Assembly: GCF_006175985.1 (NCBI RefSeq)
Contig: NZ_SRSH01000001.1
Coordinates: 310,001 to 374,000, forward strand
Source: Methylotetracoccus oryzae
Lineage (GTDB): Bacteria > Pseudomonadota > Gammaproteobacteria > Methylococcales > Methylococcaceae
Reading direction: 5' to 3'
Length of the DNA: 64,000 nucleotides
This document shows positions 54,530 through 63,848 of this stretch, piece by piece. A model generated the notes under the pieces. It did not search any database. It was not told the origin of the DNA and saw only the letters and a list, made by a program, of their open reading frames with translations. The position numbers and the translations under genes are program-made. Numbering within the stretch: position 1 is the first letter of the stretch; each line of letters starts with the position of its first letter.

Positions 54530-54640
54530 CCGGTAGCCTGCCACGCTCTGGGTCACGGTGACCTCATTCGTCCGGCGACGGCTTCCGGGCGACTGGTTCG
54601 GAGGTAATCGGCTGGCGAATCGACCAGCGATCGAAAGGCC

Positions 54641-54669
54641 TTTTCACTTGATAGGTTCGACCGTATACA
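54641..54669 (+). promoter_or_regulatory. Candidate sigma-70 promoter of the cNMP-binding redox protein
   Basis: TTTTCA and TATACA (extended to TATACAAT) are separated by 17 bp, about 100 bp upstream of the ATG at 54766. The -35 box matches only four of six bases, so an activator may assist. Confidence 0.4.
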
Positions 54670-54765
54670 ATCCACAGCCGAAACAATGCCGGGACTGTCG
54701 AGTCCGATCCGTTCGGGGGTGCAGCGGACACTTTTTTCCGGCCTTATGTAGTACGTCCCTTCACG

Positions 54766-57441
54766 ATGGCGATCAGCATGGGCCAACGATTCCGGGCACC
54801 GCCCCCCTCGCGATTTCTTCCGTCACGCCTGTTTGCGGCCCCCGCCTTCTGGCTGTTGCTCGGTTGCGCCGGATTCCTTTTCTTCTGGCCCGAACTCGGC
54901 GAAGCCCATGAGCGGTGGATTCTGACGCCGAGCCAGATCATCGAGTGGAACGCCAAGCCCAGACCCGGATTGTTCAGCCACTGGAGCACCGTCAATGTGA
55001 CGATGATCTCCGGCTTCGCGTTGTTCACCGCCGGGTGGATCTGGCTGGGCTTCACGGGGGCCCGTGAACTCTTCCCCGATCTACAGGCCCGCCTGGGAGC
55101 GCTCGGCGACTATGTGCCGCCGGTCCTGCGGTTCTGCATGGCCTGGGTGCTGATCTCCTCCGCCATCGGCCTGGAGCCCCGCTACGGAGTCGAGCGCTTT
55201 TCCTCGCCCACGCTGTTCGCGCCGGATCTCGAACTGAGCTTGCTGGGCCCCATGGGCGCGGGTTTGCAATGGCTCGAACTCGCGCTGGGCCTCGGCCTGC
55301 TCTTCGGCATCTATGTCCGGCTCCAGGCCGTCGGTTTGCTGGTCCTTATCCTGCTCGCGACCCTGCTGTTCCAGGCCGACATGCTCGCGTACCTGGGCGC
55401 ATTGCTGGGCGTGGCCATCTATCTGCTACTGCAGGGCCCAGGCAACTTTTACATCCCGTTGCCCACCCATCCGGCGCTGCTGGACTGGCAGGCGCAACTC
55501 GCCGAGATTCCGCGCCAGCGGGCGCAGGCCATCATGCGCGTACTGACGGGGGTGAACATCTTCTACCTGGGGGTCCTGTACAAGGTTTTCCAACCGAACC
55601 TGGTCCTCGGCATCATCAGTATCTACGACGTTCCGTTGTTCTCGGCGGCACCGGAAGGCTTCACGATGCTGATGATGCTCGTCGAGGTCGTCGCCGGCAT
55701 CCTGATCGTCGCGGGCATCCTGCTAAGGCCTCTGTCGCTGTTCTTTCTGTTCGCGTTTCTGTTTTTCGCTGCGCTATTGCCCGAGAGCTGGATGGCGCAT
55801 GCGCTTTACTATGGCGTGATGATTTCCTTTTTATTCAACGGAGCGGGGCACTGGCACATGCCGGAAGCGCAAGACAAGTCGGCCCACATCGTCGTTATCG
55901 GTGGCACGGTCGCGGCGATTCATGCCGCAATGAAGGTCGAGAAACTGGTCGGACAGTATTCGAATGTCCGACTGACCCTGGTCCACGACGACCCGAACAT
56001 CCTGTTTTATCCCCTGCTGCCGGAAGTCATCGGCGGCACGATGCAGCCCGGAAACGCCGTCAATCCAATCCGACGGGTACTGCCGCAGACGCATGTGATT
56101 CAGGGCTCGCTCAGTCAGATCGAGGCCTCGGCCAAACGGGTACGACTGCGGCTCCGGAACGAGCAAGCGCTGACCATCGACTACGATCAACTGGTCCTCG
56201 CGCTGTTTCCTATCCCCAAGCTCACCGGCATTCCCGGCCTGATGACGCACGCAAGCCCGATCAACTCGATCGGCGACGCGCTCCAGATCCGGAAGAACAT
56301 CATCGACCGCGTGGGAGAGGCCGAGGCCGCCTCATCTCCTGCGGACATCGAACGGCTGCTGACCTTTGCCGTCATCGGTTCCGGACAGCGGGCCTGCGCC
56401 AGTGCCGTCGAGATCTGCGAGATGCTCAACGCCGCGGAACCTTCCTACCGCGTTCTGAAGCAGCATGGATGGAAGGTTCATCTGTATGAGGACACCAAGA
56501 TCCCCTACAGCCGCTTCGAGGAAGAGATCCAGGCGAAGCGTGACAGGGAATTGCAGAAGGCCGGGGTCACGCTCTGCCCGGGACGCGAGGTCGTCGCACT
56601 GACGCCTCAGGAACTGGTATTCGCCGACGGGCAGAGACAAGTCGTCGCCTTTACCGTCAACGCATCCTTCACCCTCCCGCGCGTGCAGGTCGACGACCGC
56701 GTGTTTACCTGGCCATTCGAGCTCGACGACCAACTCCGGTTCACGCAGAACGCGAACATCTGGGTCACGGCGATGCAGGATCAGGATCGTGCACGCCGGT
56801 TCCTGACCACGGCCGACTGGGTGGACCTGGGCAAGGCCGCCGGCGCGAACGCCTGGGCGGCGTCCCAGGGCTACGAAACCAAGACCTACCACCCGAAGAA
56901 GCGCTGGTTCCAGCCCTACAACATGGGTCGCCGGTCGATCTGTCGTATCGGCCCCATCGTTTTCGGCGGCTTCCCCGCATGGCTGGCCTCGCGGGTCAGT
57001 CATCTGGCCGCTTTCCCCGGTCTCGAACGAAACCTCCGTGTGTTGCTGGACTGGTTCCTCGATATCCCCTTCCGGGCGGACATCGCCATCCTAGCGCCCG
57101 ACCCGTCATCGCGACTGGAGCGGATTCACCTCGAAGCCGGCGACGACGTCATCCGCGAAGGTGAGACCGGGGACGTCGCCTACGTCATCGAATCCGGCCG
57201 GGTCGAAGTCCTGAAAAAGGGCAAGCGCGTAACCGAGTTGGGCGTAGGCGAGTGCTTCGGCGAAATCGCACTGATCGGCGGCTCCACCAAACGCGTCGCG
57301 ACCGTGCGTTGCCTGACGGCTTGCGAACTCACCGTGCTGGGCAAAGACGACTTCCAGGCGCTGACGCTAGGCTCGGGCGCCCTGGCCAAGGCGATCCGGA
57401 CCCAGGCGGATGACCGCCTCAAGGCCTTGCGCAAATTGTGA
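54766..57441 (+). CDS. Membrane DoxX-like, NDH-2-like and cyclic-nucleotide-binding fusion protein
   Basis: An 891-residue protein of unusual domain order. Residues about 20-370 contain many membrane helices of DoxX-like character (QWLELALGLGLLFGIYVRL, MLMMLVEVVAGILIVAGILL). Residues 373-770 align with type II NADH dehydrogenases. The first dinucleotide loop is degenerate (GGTVAA, 379-384, against GGGFAG), while the second keeps GSGQRA (538-543); the C-terminal PYNMGRRSICRIGP and WLDIP-like region is also conserved. Residues 772-891 form a CRP-type cNMP domain with phosphate cassette FGEIAL (831-836) and Arg843. A redox or quinone-linked enzyme controlled by cAMP is the natural reading; loss of FAD binding is the doubt. 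A BLUF-adenylyl cyclase is encoded 1.6 kb away. Confidence 0.8.
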   Translation: MAISMGQRFRAPPPSRFLPSRLFAAPAFWLLLGCAGFLFFWPELGEAHERWILTPSQIIEWNAKPRPGLFSHWSTVNVTMISGFALFTAGWIWLGFTGARELFPDLQARLGALGDYVPPVLRFCMAWVLISSAIGLEPRYGVERFSSPTLFAPDLELSLLGPMGAGLQWLELALGLGLLFGIYVRLQAVGLLVLILLATLLFQADMLAYLGALLGVAIYLLLQGPGNFYIPLPTHPALLDWQAQLAEIPRQRAQAIMRVLTGVNIFYLGVLYKVFQPNLVLGIISIYDVPLFSAAPEGFTMLMMLVEVVAGILIVAGILLRPLSLFFLFAFLFFAALLPESWMAHALYYGVMISFLFNGAGHWHMPEAQDKSAHIVVIGGTVAAIHAAMKVEKLVGQYSNVRLTLVHDDPNILFYPLLPEVIGGTMQPGNAVNPIRRVLPQTHVIQGSLSQIEASAKRVRLRLRNEQALTIDYDQLVLALFPIPKLTGIPGLMTHASPINSIGDALQIRKNIIDRVGEAEAASSPADIERLLTFAVIGSGQRACASAVEICEMLNAAEPSYRVLKQHGWKVHLYEDTKIPYSRFEEEIQAKRDRELQKAGVTLCPGREVVALTPQELVFADGQRQVVAFTVNASFTLPRVQVDDRVFTWPFELDDQLRFTQNANIWVTAMQDQDRARRFLTTADWVDLGKAAGANAWAASQGYETKTYHPKKRWFQPYNMGRRSICRIGPIVFGGFPAWLASRVSHLAAFPGLERNLRVLLDWFLDIPFRADIAILAPDPSSRLERIHLEAGDDVIREGETGDVAYVIESGRVEVLKKGKRVTELGVGECFGEIALIGGSTKRVATVRCLTACELTVLGKDDFQALTLGSGALAKAIRTQADDRLKALRKL

Positions 57442-57666
57442 TCGCGCCGATGCGGCGCCGCGTTGCGCAGTCGCCCGTTGCGGTACCGATGATCGCGAAA
57501 CCCTGACGTTCGCCTGACACCGAGTCGGGTTTCAGGCGCCGACACCGAAGCAGCAGCGGGCGCGTGAAGCGCGAAGCGACCACACACCAACCGGCGATAG
57601 GGAATCCCTTCGACTTTGTCCTGGATTCGCTCTATCATCGATCCGATTGCACGATAATGTTTCGCC

Positions 57667-58467
57667 ATGAACTTGACATTCATTGGGGCTGGCTCCGCCT
57701 TTTCGCTCGAGAGTTTTCAGTCCAACATGCTGATCGAGAGCCGCGGAAATCGTTTGCTGGTCGATTGTGGAGGAGACGCCCGTTTCGCGCTCAACCGACT
57801 CGGACTGGGCGCCAAGGATATCGACGCGCTCTATGTCAGCCACTTACATGCGGATCATATCGGCGGCATCGAGTGGTTATGTTTTTCCCGGTATTTTACC
57901 CATTCATCGAGACCCGAACTTTTCATCAACAATCGGCTGGCTGAATTGTTATGGGAGCAATCTCTGCGCGGAGGCATGGCATCGATACAGGAACGGGTTG
58001 TCGGACTGGATGATTTCTTTGCCGCAGTTCACCGTTTACCCGCAAACGGCATTTTCGATTTTGGCAGTGTCCGGTGCCAGCTGTTCTCGACCGTGCATTA
58101 CTTCGACGGCTACGAACTCGTGCCCAGCTATGGCCTGCTGCTGGACGTGTACCCCGAGGAATTCGACATCGCGTCCCCTGCCGCGCGAGATACGGCACCG
58201 CGCCGCCGGGTGATGCTGACCACCGACACTCAGTTTTGCCCAACACAGTTGCGCGATTTTTATAATAGTGCAGACGTCATCTTCCAGGATTGCGAAACAT
58301 CGAACTGGAAATCAGGCATCCATGCACACTATGACGATCTGTGTACACTGCCTGATGCGATACGCGCCAAGATGTGGCTTTACCACTATTCAGACGGTAA
58401 ATTGCCTGACGCGGTGGCGGCCGGTTTTGCAGGTTTTGTCAGGCAGGGACAAACCTTCAGCTTCTGA
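57667..58467 (+). CDS. MBL-fold metallo-hydrolase, RNase Z-like
   Basis: A 266-residue metallo-beta-lactamase-fold enzyme. The metal motif SHLHADHIGG is near residues 58-67, with further ligands in STVHYFDGY, LTTDTQF and LYHYSDG. The N-terminal FIGAGSAF and FQSNMLIE strands are of the RNase Z/phosphodiesterase subgroup. Members with this layout cleave phosphodiesters, including cyclic nucleotides in some cases, so cAMP turnover is an untested option given the neighbouring cyclase. It begins 225 bp after the cNMP-binding protein on the same strand. Confidence 0.85.
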   Translation: MNLTFIGAGSAFSLESFQSNMLIESRGNRLLVDCGGDARFALNRLGLGAKDIDALYVSHLHADHIGGIEWLCFSRYFTHSSRPELFINNRLAELLWEQSLRGGMASIQERVVGLDDFFAAVHRLPANGIFDFGSVRCQLFSTVHYFDGYELVPSYGLLLDVYPEEFDIASPAARDTAPRRRVMLTTDTQFCPTQLRDFYNSADVIFQDCETSNWKSGIHAHYDDLCTLPDAIRAKMWLYHYSDGKLPDAVAAGFAGFVRQGQTFSF

Positions 58468-58471
58468 GCCG

Positions 58472-58477
58472 TATAAT
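58472..58477 (+). promoter_or_regulatory. Candidate -10 box of the cytochrome gene
   Basis: A perfect TATAAT just after the MBL stop codon, 135 bp upstream of the cytochrome start. No good -35 box is seen at 17 bp, so an activator-dependent promoter is possible. Confidence 0.3.
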
Positions 58478-58612
58478 GGTGTCCGAGAAGCCGGGGCAGC
58501 ATCGAGCACGCGTGTTCGGGCATGACCTCCCGCGGATCGCCGAGAACGATTCTGAACAGCCGCGCTGTCCAGATCGTCTCCCCATCGTCACGCTACCTTG
58601 AGAAGGATGAAA

Positions 58613-58924
58613 ATGAATAAAGCACTACGCAACACCCTCTTCCTGGGCTTGGCTTTGCTTTCCATCGACACACCTGCCAGCGAAGCATTGGCAAAGAGCA
58701 AGGGCTGCCTGGGCTGTCACGGCATCGACAGCAAGATCGTGGGTCCCGCCTATAGGGATGTCGCCAAGAAGTATGCCGGAGCGGCGGACGCCGCAGACAA
58801 ATTGGCCGAAAAGGTTATGAAGGGCGGCGGCGGAGTATGGGGCCAGATGCCCATGCCTCCCAACCCGCAAGTCAATGCCGAGGAGGCCAAACAGTTGGTC
58901 CAGTGGATTCTCGGTCTGCAGTGA
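58613..58924 (+). CDS. Periplasmic cytochrome c (c551/c552 type)
   Basis: A 103-residue class I cytochrome. A signal peptide (about 1-25) precedes the heme motif CLGCH and the axial Met in WGQMPMPPN. GPAYRDVAKKYAG and the C-terminal EEAKQLVQWIL helix are characteristic of c551. It carries single electrons in the periplasm. An AGAAGG six bases before ATG 58613 supports this start over ATG 58607 or TTG 58598. It ends 119 bp before the convergent cyclase gene. Confidence 0.93.
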   Translation: MNKALRNTLFLGLALLSIDTPASEALAKSKGCLGCHGIDSKIVGPAYRDVAKKYAGAADAADKLAEKVMKGGGGVWGQMPMPPNPQVNAEEAKQLVQWILGLQ

Positions 58925-59043
58925 CCGATACGCTTGCCCTCACGGCCATCGCATCACCGACCCGCGAACGGGGTAAGACTTTCTAGGCTTGCGCTCAGGC
59001 GTCTTGGCCGACAGTCCCTGGGCGACTGGCCGTTTGCGTCGAC

Positions 59044-60132
59044 TCAGGGACTGCGGCCAGGTGCTGCAGGCCCTTTCGCCAAGGGCCCGTCTGGCGCCGC
59101 AGCGAGCATCAGCGCGAGTTCGCTGGAATCCCGGAAATCCGCCACCACCGGATCGGCGATCGTGTAGACGGGGCAGGTGCCGGAGTGTCCTTTCAGCTCG
59201 AACTCGCCCGCGCACTCGAACCCCCAGTCGGATTTGGCATTTTCACGCACCGCACGGCTGACCGCGAGTGCCCGATGAATGACCCGGGTCAGGGATTCGA
59301 GCCGCTGCGCTCGATTGACTTCCTCGCCGAGGATCGTGTAATCCATCTTGATCGTTGACCCGATGTTGCCCTCGATAACCTGGCCTCGGGTCAGGCCAAA
59401 TCCGCCGAAGAGGTACTTCCTAAGCCGGCCTCCAGCTACCCCGGCACGGAAATGCTGCAGGTCACCCAGCGCCTTGACACAGGCCTCGATCGCGGCATCC
59501 GGCGCCTCCGCCGGAAAGTGCGCCATCACACAGTCTCCAATATATTTGGAAACCTCTCCCCCGAATTCGATAATCCTCTTTGAACACAGTTCAAGGTAGG
59601 TATTGACTGCGAGGGTCACCTCCTCCGTTGGAAACCTCTCCGATAGTAAAGAAAAACCGACCATGTCCCCAAACAGGATGATCCTGTCGACTGCCTTGGG
59701 TGGAATTTCGAGCGGATTGATGCCCTGGGTCAGCAAATGCAGCACACTTGGCTGGGTGTAGCGCTCGATGATGCGGTGTGATTCCGCAATCGTCTCCAGC
59801 ATGAGACGCACTGCCTGCAGGATCATCCCTTGCGACTCCTCGAGCCGAACGGTTCGCATGGACCAATTCGGGAAAAGTCTCGTCGAAACCCCATCCTCGC
59901 ATTTGAGGATCAGAAAATCCCGGTGACGGGGATCCCGCCGGATCTTTTCAACCAGCGACTCCACGATCACCTGCTCTCCTTCCAGAATCTGGAAGAAGAA
60001 TTCATGGGCGAAAAGCAATACACCGGTCACATCGATCTTCTTGTTGTTCCTTGACGATATACGGCCGATCGACCGGATTTCATCGTCCGAAAGCGATGTA
60101 CTCAAGGAACTGATATACATGATTCTTCGCAT
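59044..60132 (-). CDS. BLUF-domain photoactivated adenylyl cyclase (bPAC-like)
   Basis: A 362-residue protein with the architecture and length of the Beggiatoa cyclase bPAC. The BLUF domain (about 1-100) has Tyr6, Asn30, Gln48 in FFFQILEGE and the NWSM motif (Trp90, Met92), the flavin hydrogen-bond network of blue-light sensing. The linker ERYTQPSVLHLLTQGINPLE resembles that of bPAC. The class III cyclase domain has metal Asp156 (FGDMVGFS) and Asp200 (YIGDCVMAHF), substrate-selecting Lys196 and Thr266 (bPAC Lys197/Thr267, which specify ATP), and Asn273/Arg277 for catalysis. It should make cAMP in blue light in the cytoplasm. It converges on the cytochrome gene. Confidence 0.93.
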   Translation of the reverse strand: MRRIMYISSLSTSLSDDEIRSIGRISSRNNKKIDVTGVLLFAHEFFFQILEGEQVIVESLVEKIRRDPRHRDFLILKCEDGVSTRLFPNWSMRTVRLEESQGMILQAVRLMLETIAESHRIIERYTQPSVLHLLTQGINPLEIPPKAVDRIILFGDMVGFSLLSERFPTEEVTLAVNTYLELCSKRIIEFGGEVSKYIGDCVMAHFPAEAPDAAIEACVKALGDLQHFRAGVAGGRLRKYLFGGFGLTRGQVIEGNIGSTIKMDYTILGEEVNRAQRLESLTRVIHRALAVSRAVRENAKSDWGFECAGEFELKGHSGTCPVYTIADPVVADFRDSSELALMLAAAPDGPLAKGPAAPGRSP

Positions 60133-60819
60133 GGCGCACTGGGCTCCTGGCTCTTGGATGAGCTCTTATGTGTATCTCCGGGCCTTCACGGCCCGTCTGA
60201 AGGACGGGCCCGGCGCATGGCGCTGCGGCGGGCTTTCCGGAGTCGGCATTCACTCTTGGCCGATAGCAAGTTACGCAATGCGCGGCACGAAGGCAAGCGC
60301 AAGACCGGCATTGATTTACTCAGGTCGACAGGCGTATTGGAACATGCACGTCGAGCTGAGCGACAATTCAGGGGATGACCGATAGTCCCCCATAATTGGC
60401 TGAGCTCGCCACAGGGTAAGCGGGTTTTTCGCCAGCCATGAACCGGCTCTTTGGTCTGCAGTAAAGCAACCCTTCGATCAGGCTCAAGTGCAGTTGCCAT
60501 ACCCAACAGGGATTAATCATGGCGGCACTGGAGAACTCATGGCAAAGGCGTGTCATGGCGCGAGACGCGCCGATTTCTGGCCTAAATCCGGTTGACGACG
60601 TCAGGAGATGCCTTACAGATGGAAGGCGACGGCAGCAAGCCCCTGCAGCATCACGGCGGCCGAAAAGTTCAGAACGTACCAAGTGCACATTGGCAATAGG
60701 GGGCCGCAGTGAAAGCACATTTCGGCCCCCCGTTGGACCAGTGGGCCGCGTACCAGAGCTCAGAGCAGAGGCGGCGCCCCCCCCTTTACCGCAAGAACCG
60801 GCGCCACCGGTCCCGGACG
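60133..60819. other. Gene-poor stretch upstream of the BLUF-cyclase gene
   Basis: About 690 bp. A strong hairpin with 8-bp arms GGCCCGTC/GACGGGCC lies at 60190-60210, next to a second GGGCC/GGCCC pair; this looks like a REP-type element. A 36-codon hydrophobic minus-strand frame (60609-60719) has no ribosome-binding site. The cyclase promoter should lie just to the right of 60132. Nothing else can be assigned. Confidence 0.5.
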
Positions 60820-61497
60820 CTAGTCACCACCGCAACTGCCGCCATCCCCGGCTCCGTCGCCGCCTGCAAAGCCCTGGTCGGCAAAGCCATCGGTGGTTCC
60901 ATCGAAGCTCGTCGATGAGAAATCCCCGACGCAATAGACCGCGTGGGCCTTGGTGCCACCCGCGTCAGTCCGCCGCGCCGATTCGCAGTCGGCCTCGTAG
61001 TGGAAACCGTCGGGGATATCGAGAGTCGCGTCCAGGGTAAACAGGAGGGGCAGGCGCGTCGCGGCGCGTGGATCGATACCCTCTTCGCAGCAGGCAAACC
61101 ACCAGCATCGGCGCAAACCCGCGTTACTTTGCCGCTCGCTCCCGAGCACCGAGGCCGGCGTGTGGTGCAGAAATCGCCCGAACGCCTTTGAACAAAACAG
61201 CTGATAGTGTTTGGTGTAGAGAATGAACTCGTGCCACAGGTCGTCCACGATCTGTGACGGCATGGATACGAACTGCCGGCCGCTCTTGAGGTAGACCAGG
61301 AAGAACTGGCACAGACCCTGCCCTACGAGTTCGCAGTCTTCAGGCGTCAGCTCGGGGCGACGTTTGCGGAACCCGTCGAACAGGCCGTCAGGCCAGGTCA
61401 TGGCGCGAATATAGGCCTCGCGCCGAAGGGCGCGCTCGTGCCGCCAGAACATCACCGACGCAACGATCAACACAATTACGACCAGCCATTCATTCAT
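60820..61497 (-). CDS. Glycine-rich-domain-containing protein with N-terminal membrane helix
   Basis: A 225-residue protein: an N-terminal transmembrane helix (EWLVVIVLIVASVMFW), then a domain with the phrase MPSQIVDDLWHEFILYTKHY and FCSKAFGRFLHHTPA found in a family annotated as glycine-rich-domain-containing. A cysteine-bearing middle (RRCWWFACCEEGID) and a Gly/Asp-rich tail (DGFADQGFAGGDGAGDGG) follow. Function is unknown. ATG 61497 begins the membrane helix directly. Confidence 0.75.
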   Translation of the reverse strand: MNEWLVVIVLIVASVMFWRHERALRREAYIRAMTWPDGLFDGFRKRRPELTPEDCELVGQGLCQFFLVYLKSGRQFVSMPSQIVDDLWHEFILYTKHYQLFCSKAFGRFLHHTPASVLGSERQSNAGLRRCWWFACCEEGIDPRAATRLPLLFTLDATLDIPDGFHYEADCESARRTDAGGTKAHAVYCVGDFSSTSFDGTTDGFADQGFAGGDGAGDGGSCGGD

Positions 61498-61814
61498 CGC
61501 GGCACACAACCTCACGTAAAGGATCCGTCTCCGCGCCGCCCCGTGGTCACGCCATGCGTTCCCGCACCGCTGCGGAGAATGGAATCGTCCGCCTGCAGTG
61601 GAGCGAGCGCTTCGGGAACAGACTCAGGGACGGTAGGCAGCAGCTTAACTCAAGCCTTTCAAGGGCGCCTGAGCATACTACGGTCCATCCGGTGCAACGA
61701 GAGGTCCGCTCTGCGGCGCAGGATCGGATACTCCCGAAACTCGGTTTGTCAGCGTTGACAGCAGCGCTCAACCCGTCAAGAATGTTATAACATCACATTA
61801 TTGGCGACTTCTCC
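61498..61814. other. Divergent control region before the zinc GTPase gene
   Basis: About 317 bp between divergent genes. The right end holds a sigma-70-like promoter and an overlapping palindrome, listed separately. The rest has no supported frame. Confidence 0.5.
61755..61793 (+). promoter_or_regulatory. Candidate promoter with overlapping Zur-type operator
   Basis: A perfect -35 box TTGACA (61755-61760) is followed 17 bp later by AAGAAT (61778-61783). The perfect palindrome ATGTTATAACAT (61782-61793) overlaps the -10 box and resembles the core of proteobacterial Zur operators. Binding there would block transcription of the zinc GTPase gene when zinc is plentiful. Confidence 0.6.
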
Positions 61815-63074
61815 ATGGCTACTTCCTCCGCCTCCCTCAATGCCGCCAACACGGGAGAAGAACACGCGACCAGGAGACTCCCGGTCACCGTGCTGTCCGG
61901 GTTCCTCGGTGCCGGCAAGACCACCCTGCTGAATCATGTGCTCGCCAATCGCGAGGACCGCCGTGTCGCGGTCATCGTCAACGATATGAGCGAGATCAAC
62001 ATCGATGCCGCGCTGGTCAAGAGCGAGGCGGGGCTGAGCCGGACCGACGAGAAGCTGGTCGAAATGTCCAACGGCTGCATCTGCTGCACGCTGCGCGAGG
62101 ATCTGCTGATCGAGGTCAGCCGGCTCGCCCGGGAAGGCCGCTTCGACTATCTGGTGATTGAGTCGACCGGCATCTCGGAGCCGCTGCCGGTCGCCGAAAC
62201 GTTTACGTTTCGCGATGAACAGGGCGCCAGCCTGTCCGATCTGGCTCGGCTGGACACGATGGTGACCGTGGTCGACGCCGTGAATTTCCTCAAGGACTAC
62301 GAGGAGGCCGACGCGCTGGCGGAGCGCGGCGAATCCCTGGGCGACGACGATGAGCGCTCGGTCGCGGACCTGCTGATCGAACAGGTCGAGTTCTGCGATG
62401 TGATCCTCGTCAGCAAGGTTGACCTGATCAGCGCCGCCGAGTTCGCGAACCTGAAGGCGATCCTGCAGCGCCTGAACCCGGAAGCCCATATCGCGCCGAT
62501 GCTGATGGGGCAGGTGCCGCTCGACACGGTCTTGGACACGGGCCGCTTCGACTTCGCTCGCGCCGAACGCGCCGCGGGCTGGCTCGCCGAGCTGCGCGGC
62601 GAGCACGTGCCGGAAACCGAGGAATACGGCATCCGCGGCTTCACCTACACCGCGCGCCGCCCGTTCCACCCGCAACGCTTTCATGACCTGCTGCACGCAG
62701 GGCTGGGCACCGGCAACCTGCTGCGCTCCAAAGGCTTCTTCTGGCTCGCCTCGCGGCCGGACGCCGTCGGCTCGTGGTCTCAGGCAGGCGGCATCATGCG
62801 CCATGGCTGCGCCGGTCAGTGGTTGGCCGCCGCGCCCGAGGAAGACGGGCCGACCGATGCGGCGCTGCGCGACGAGATCCTCGCCAACTGGGCGGAACCC
62901 TACGGCGACTGCCGCCAGGAACTCGTCTTCATCGGCCAGAACGTCGACGAGCCGCGCCTGCGCGAAGCACTGGATCGCTGCCTGCTGACCGATGCGGAGC
63001 TCGCGGCGGGGCCCACCGCGTGGCGGCGCTATGCCGACCCCTTCCCGCAGTGGTTTGCCGACGAAGCAGCCTGA
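61815..63074 (+). CDS. COG0523 zinc-metallochaperone GTPase (ZigA/YciC-like)
   Basis: A 419-residue G3E GTPase. Walker [14 protein letters not shown] near residues 28-40, [11 protein letters not shown] (the CxCC metal site), Walker B-like [12 protein letters not shown], and the guanine motif SKVDL are all present. The long C-terminal half with [19 protein letters not shown] and ADPFPQWF is typical of the large, zinc-responsive subgroup that delivers zinc to client enzymes under starvation. The upstream palindrome and the following DUF1826 gene agree with a Zur regulon. Confidence 0.92.
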   Translation: MATSSASLNAANTGEEHATRRLPVTVLSGFLGAGKTTLLNHVLANREDRRVAVIVNDMSEINIDAALVKSEAGLSRTDEKLVEMSNGCICCTLREDLLIEVSRLAREGRFDYLVIESTGISEPLPVAETFTFRDEQGASLSDLARLDTMVTVVDAVNFLKDYEEADALAERGESLGDDDERSVADLLIEQVEFCDVILVSKVDLISAAEFANLKAILQRLNPEAHIAPMLMGQVPLDTVLDTGRFDFARAERAAGWLAELRGEHVPETEEYGIRGFTYTARRPFHPQRFHDLLHAGLGTGNLLRSKGFFWLASRPDAVGSWSQAGGIMRHGCAGQWLAAAPEEDGPTDAALRDEILANWAEPYGDCRQELVFIGQNVDEPRLREALDRCLLTDAELAAGPTAWRRYADPFPQWFADEAA

Positions 63075-63162
63075 CCGAAGTCGTGGATACACCCATTACC
63101 CCGCAACCCCGTTGCGCGAGGCACTGCCAACCCCCCACGCTGATCCGCCAGGAACCTTCTCC

Positions 63163-63846
63163 ATGAACGCAGTCTGCTATCTGGAAGAACGTACTCTCGC
63201 CCCCGCGCCTCGAACCGTACACTCCACGGACCCGGCCGATCTGTCGCGCATCTACGATCCGGACGTCAATCTGTGCATCATCGAACGTCAACCCCCGCCG
63301 GAAGTGGATCGCTTTGTCCGTGGCCTGCTGGCACAGGCGACGCCGATCGAGGTGGCCCGGACGATCCAGTTCGAGTCTTTCGACGGGCGGGACCTGCTGC
63401 CCGAGGAGTTGCGCGATCCGGGCGCCGGCGGTGAGTCCTGGCGACGGGACGTCATCCGGCTGACCGCGTTGTTCTGTGATCTGTTCGAGGCCGATACTGT
63501 CGGCCTGCGCCTGCGGCGGCTGGAAAGACCGATGTGCCCCCGGTTTCACACCGATTTCGTGCCGGCGCGGCTGATCTGTGCTTACGGTGGCCCGGGCACG
63601 CAATGGCTGCCGGAAGATGCGGTCGATCGACGGCGGTTGGGATCGCGCTCGGGTGGCCTGCCCGATGCCGAATCGGGGCTGATCGGGCGCACCGATGCGG
63701 TCGAGGAAGTCCCGCCGTACGCGATCGCCTTGCTGAAGGGCGAGCGTTGGGAGGGCAACGAGGGGCGCGGTGCGGTGCACCGTTCGCCGCAACATACCGC
63801 GGGCGAACCCGTTCCGCGGCTGCTGCTGACACTCGATCTGATCTGA
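63163..63846 (+). CDS. DUF1826 protein of the zinc-starvation unit
   Basis: A 227-residue cytoplasmic protein of family DUF1826: LSRIYDPDVNLCIIER at the N-terminus, CPRFHTDFVPARLICAYGGPGTQW in the middle with a conserved Cys/His pair, and RGAVHRSPQ near the end. The family typically sits next to COG0523 GTPases under Zur control, as here (88 bp after it); its role is unknown, possibly as a client or zinc-sparing enzyme. AGGA upstream of ATG 63163 supports the start. Confidence 0.85.
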   Translation: MNAVCYLEERTLAPAPRTVHSTDPADLSRIYDPDVNLCIIERQPPPEVDRFVRGLLAQATPIEVARTIQFESFDGRDLLPEELRDPGAGGESWRRDVIRLTALFCDLFEADTVGLRLRRLERPMCPRFHTDFVPARLICAYGGPGTQWLPEDAVDRRRLGSRSGGLPDAESGLIGRTDAVEEVPPYAIALLKGERWEGNEGRGAVHRSPQHTAGEPVPRLLLTLDLI

Positions 63847-63848
63847 CG

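Noticed and set aside
57667-58467. MBL protein considered as tRNA 3' processing RNase Z (rnz)
   Set aside because: The length and the SHLHADHIGG and YHYSDG motifs fit the wider MBL family, but no exosite arm typical of RNase Z is visible, so I gave no gene symbol.
60609-60719. 36-codon hydrophobic minus-strand frame
   Set aside because: It could be a membrane peptide, but it has no ribosome-binding site and no conservation can be judged.
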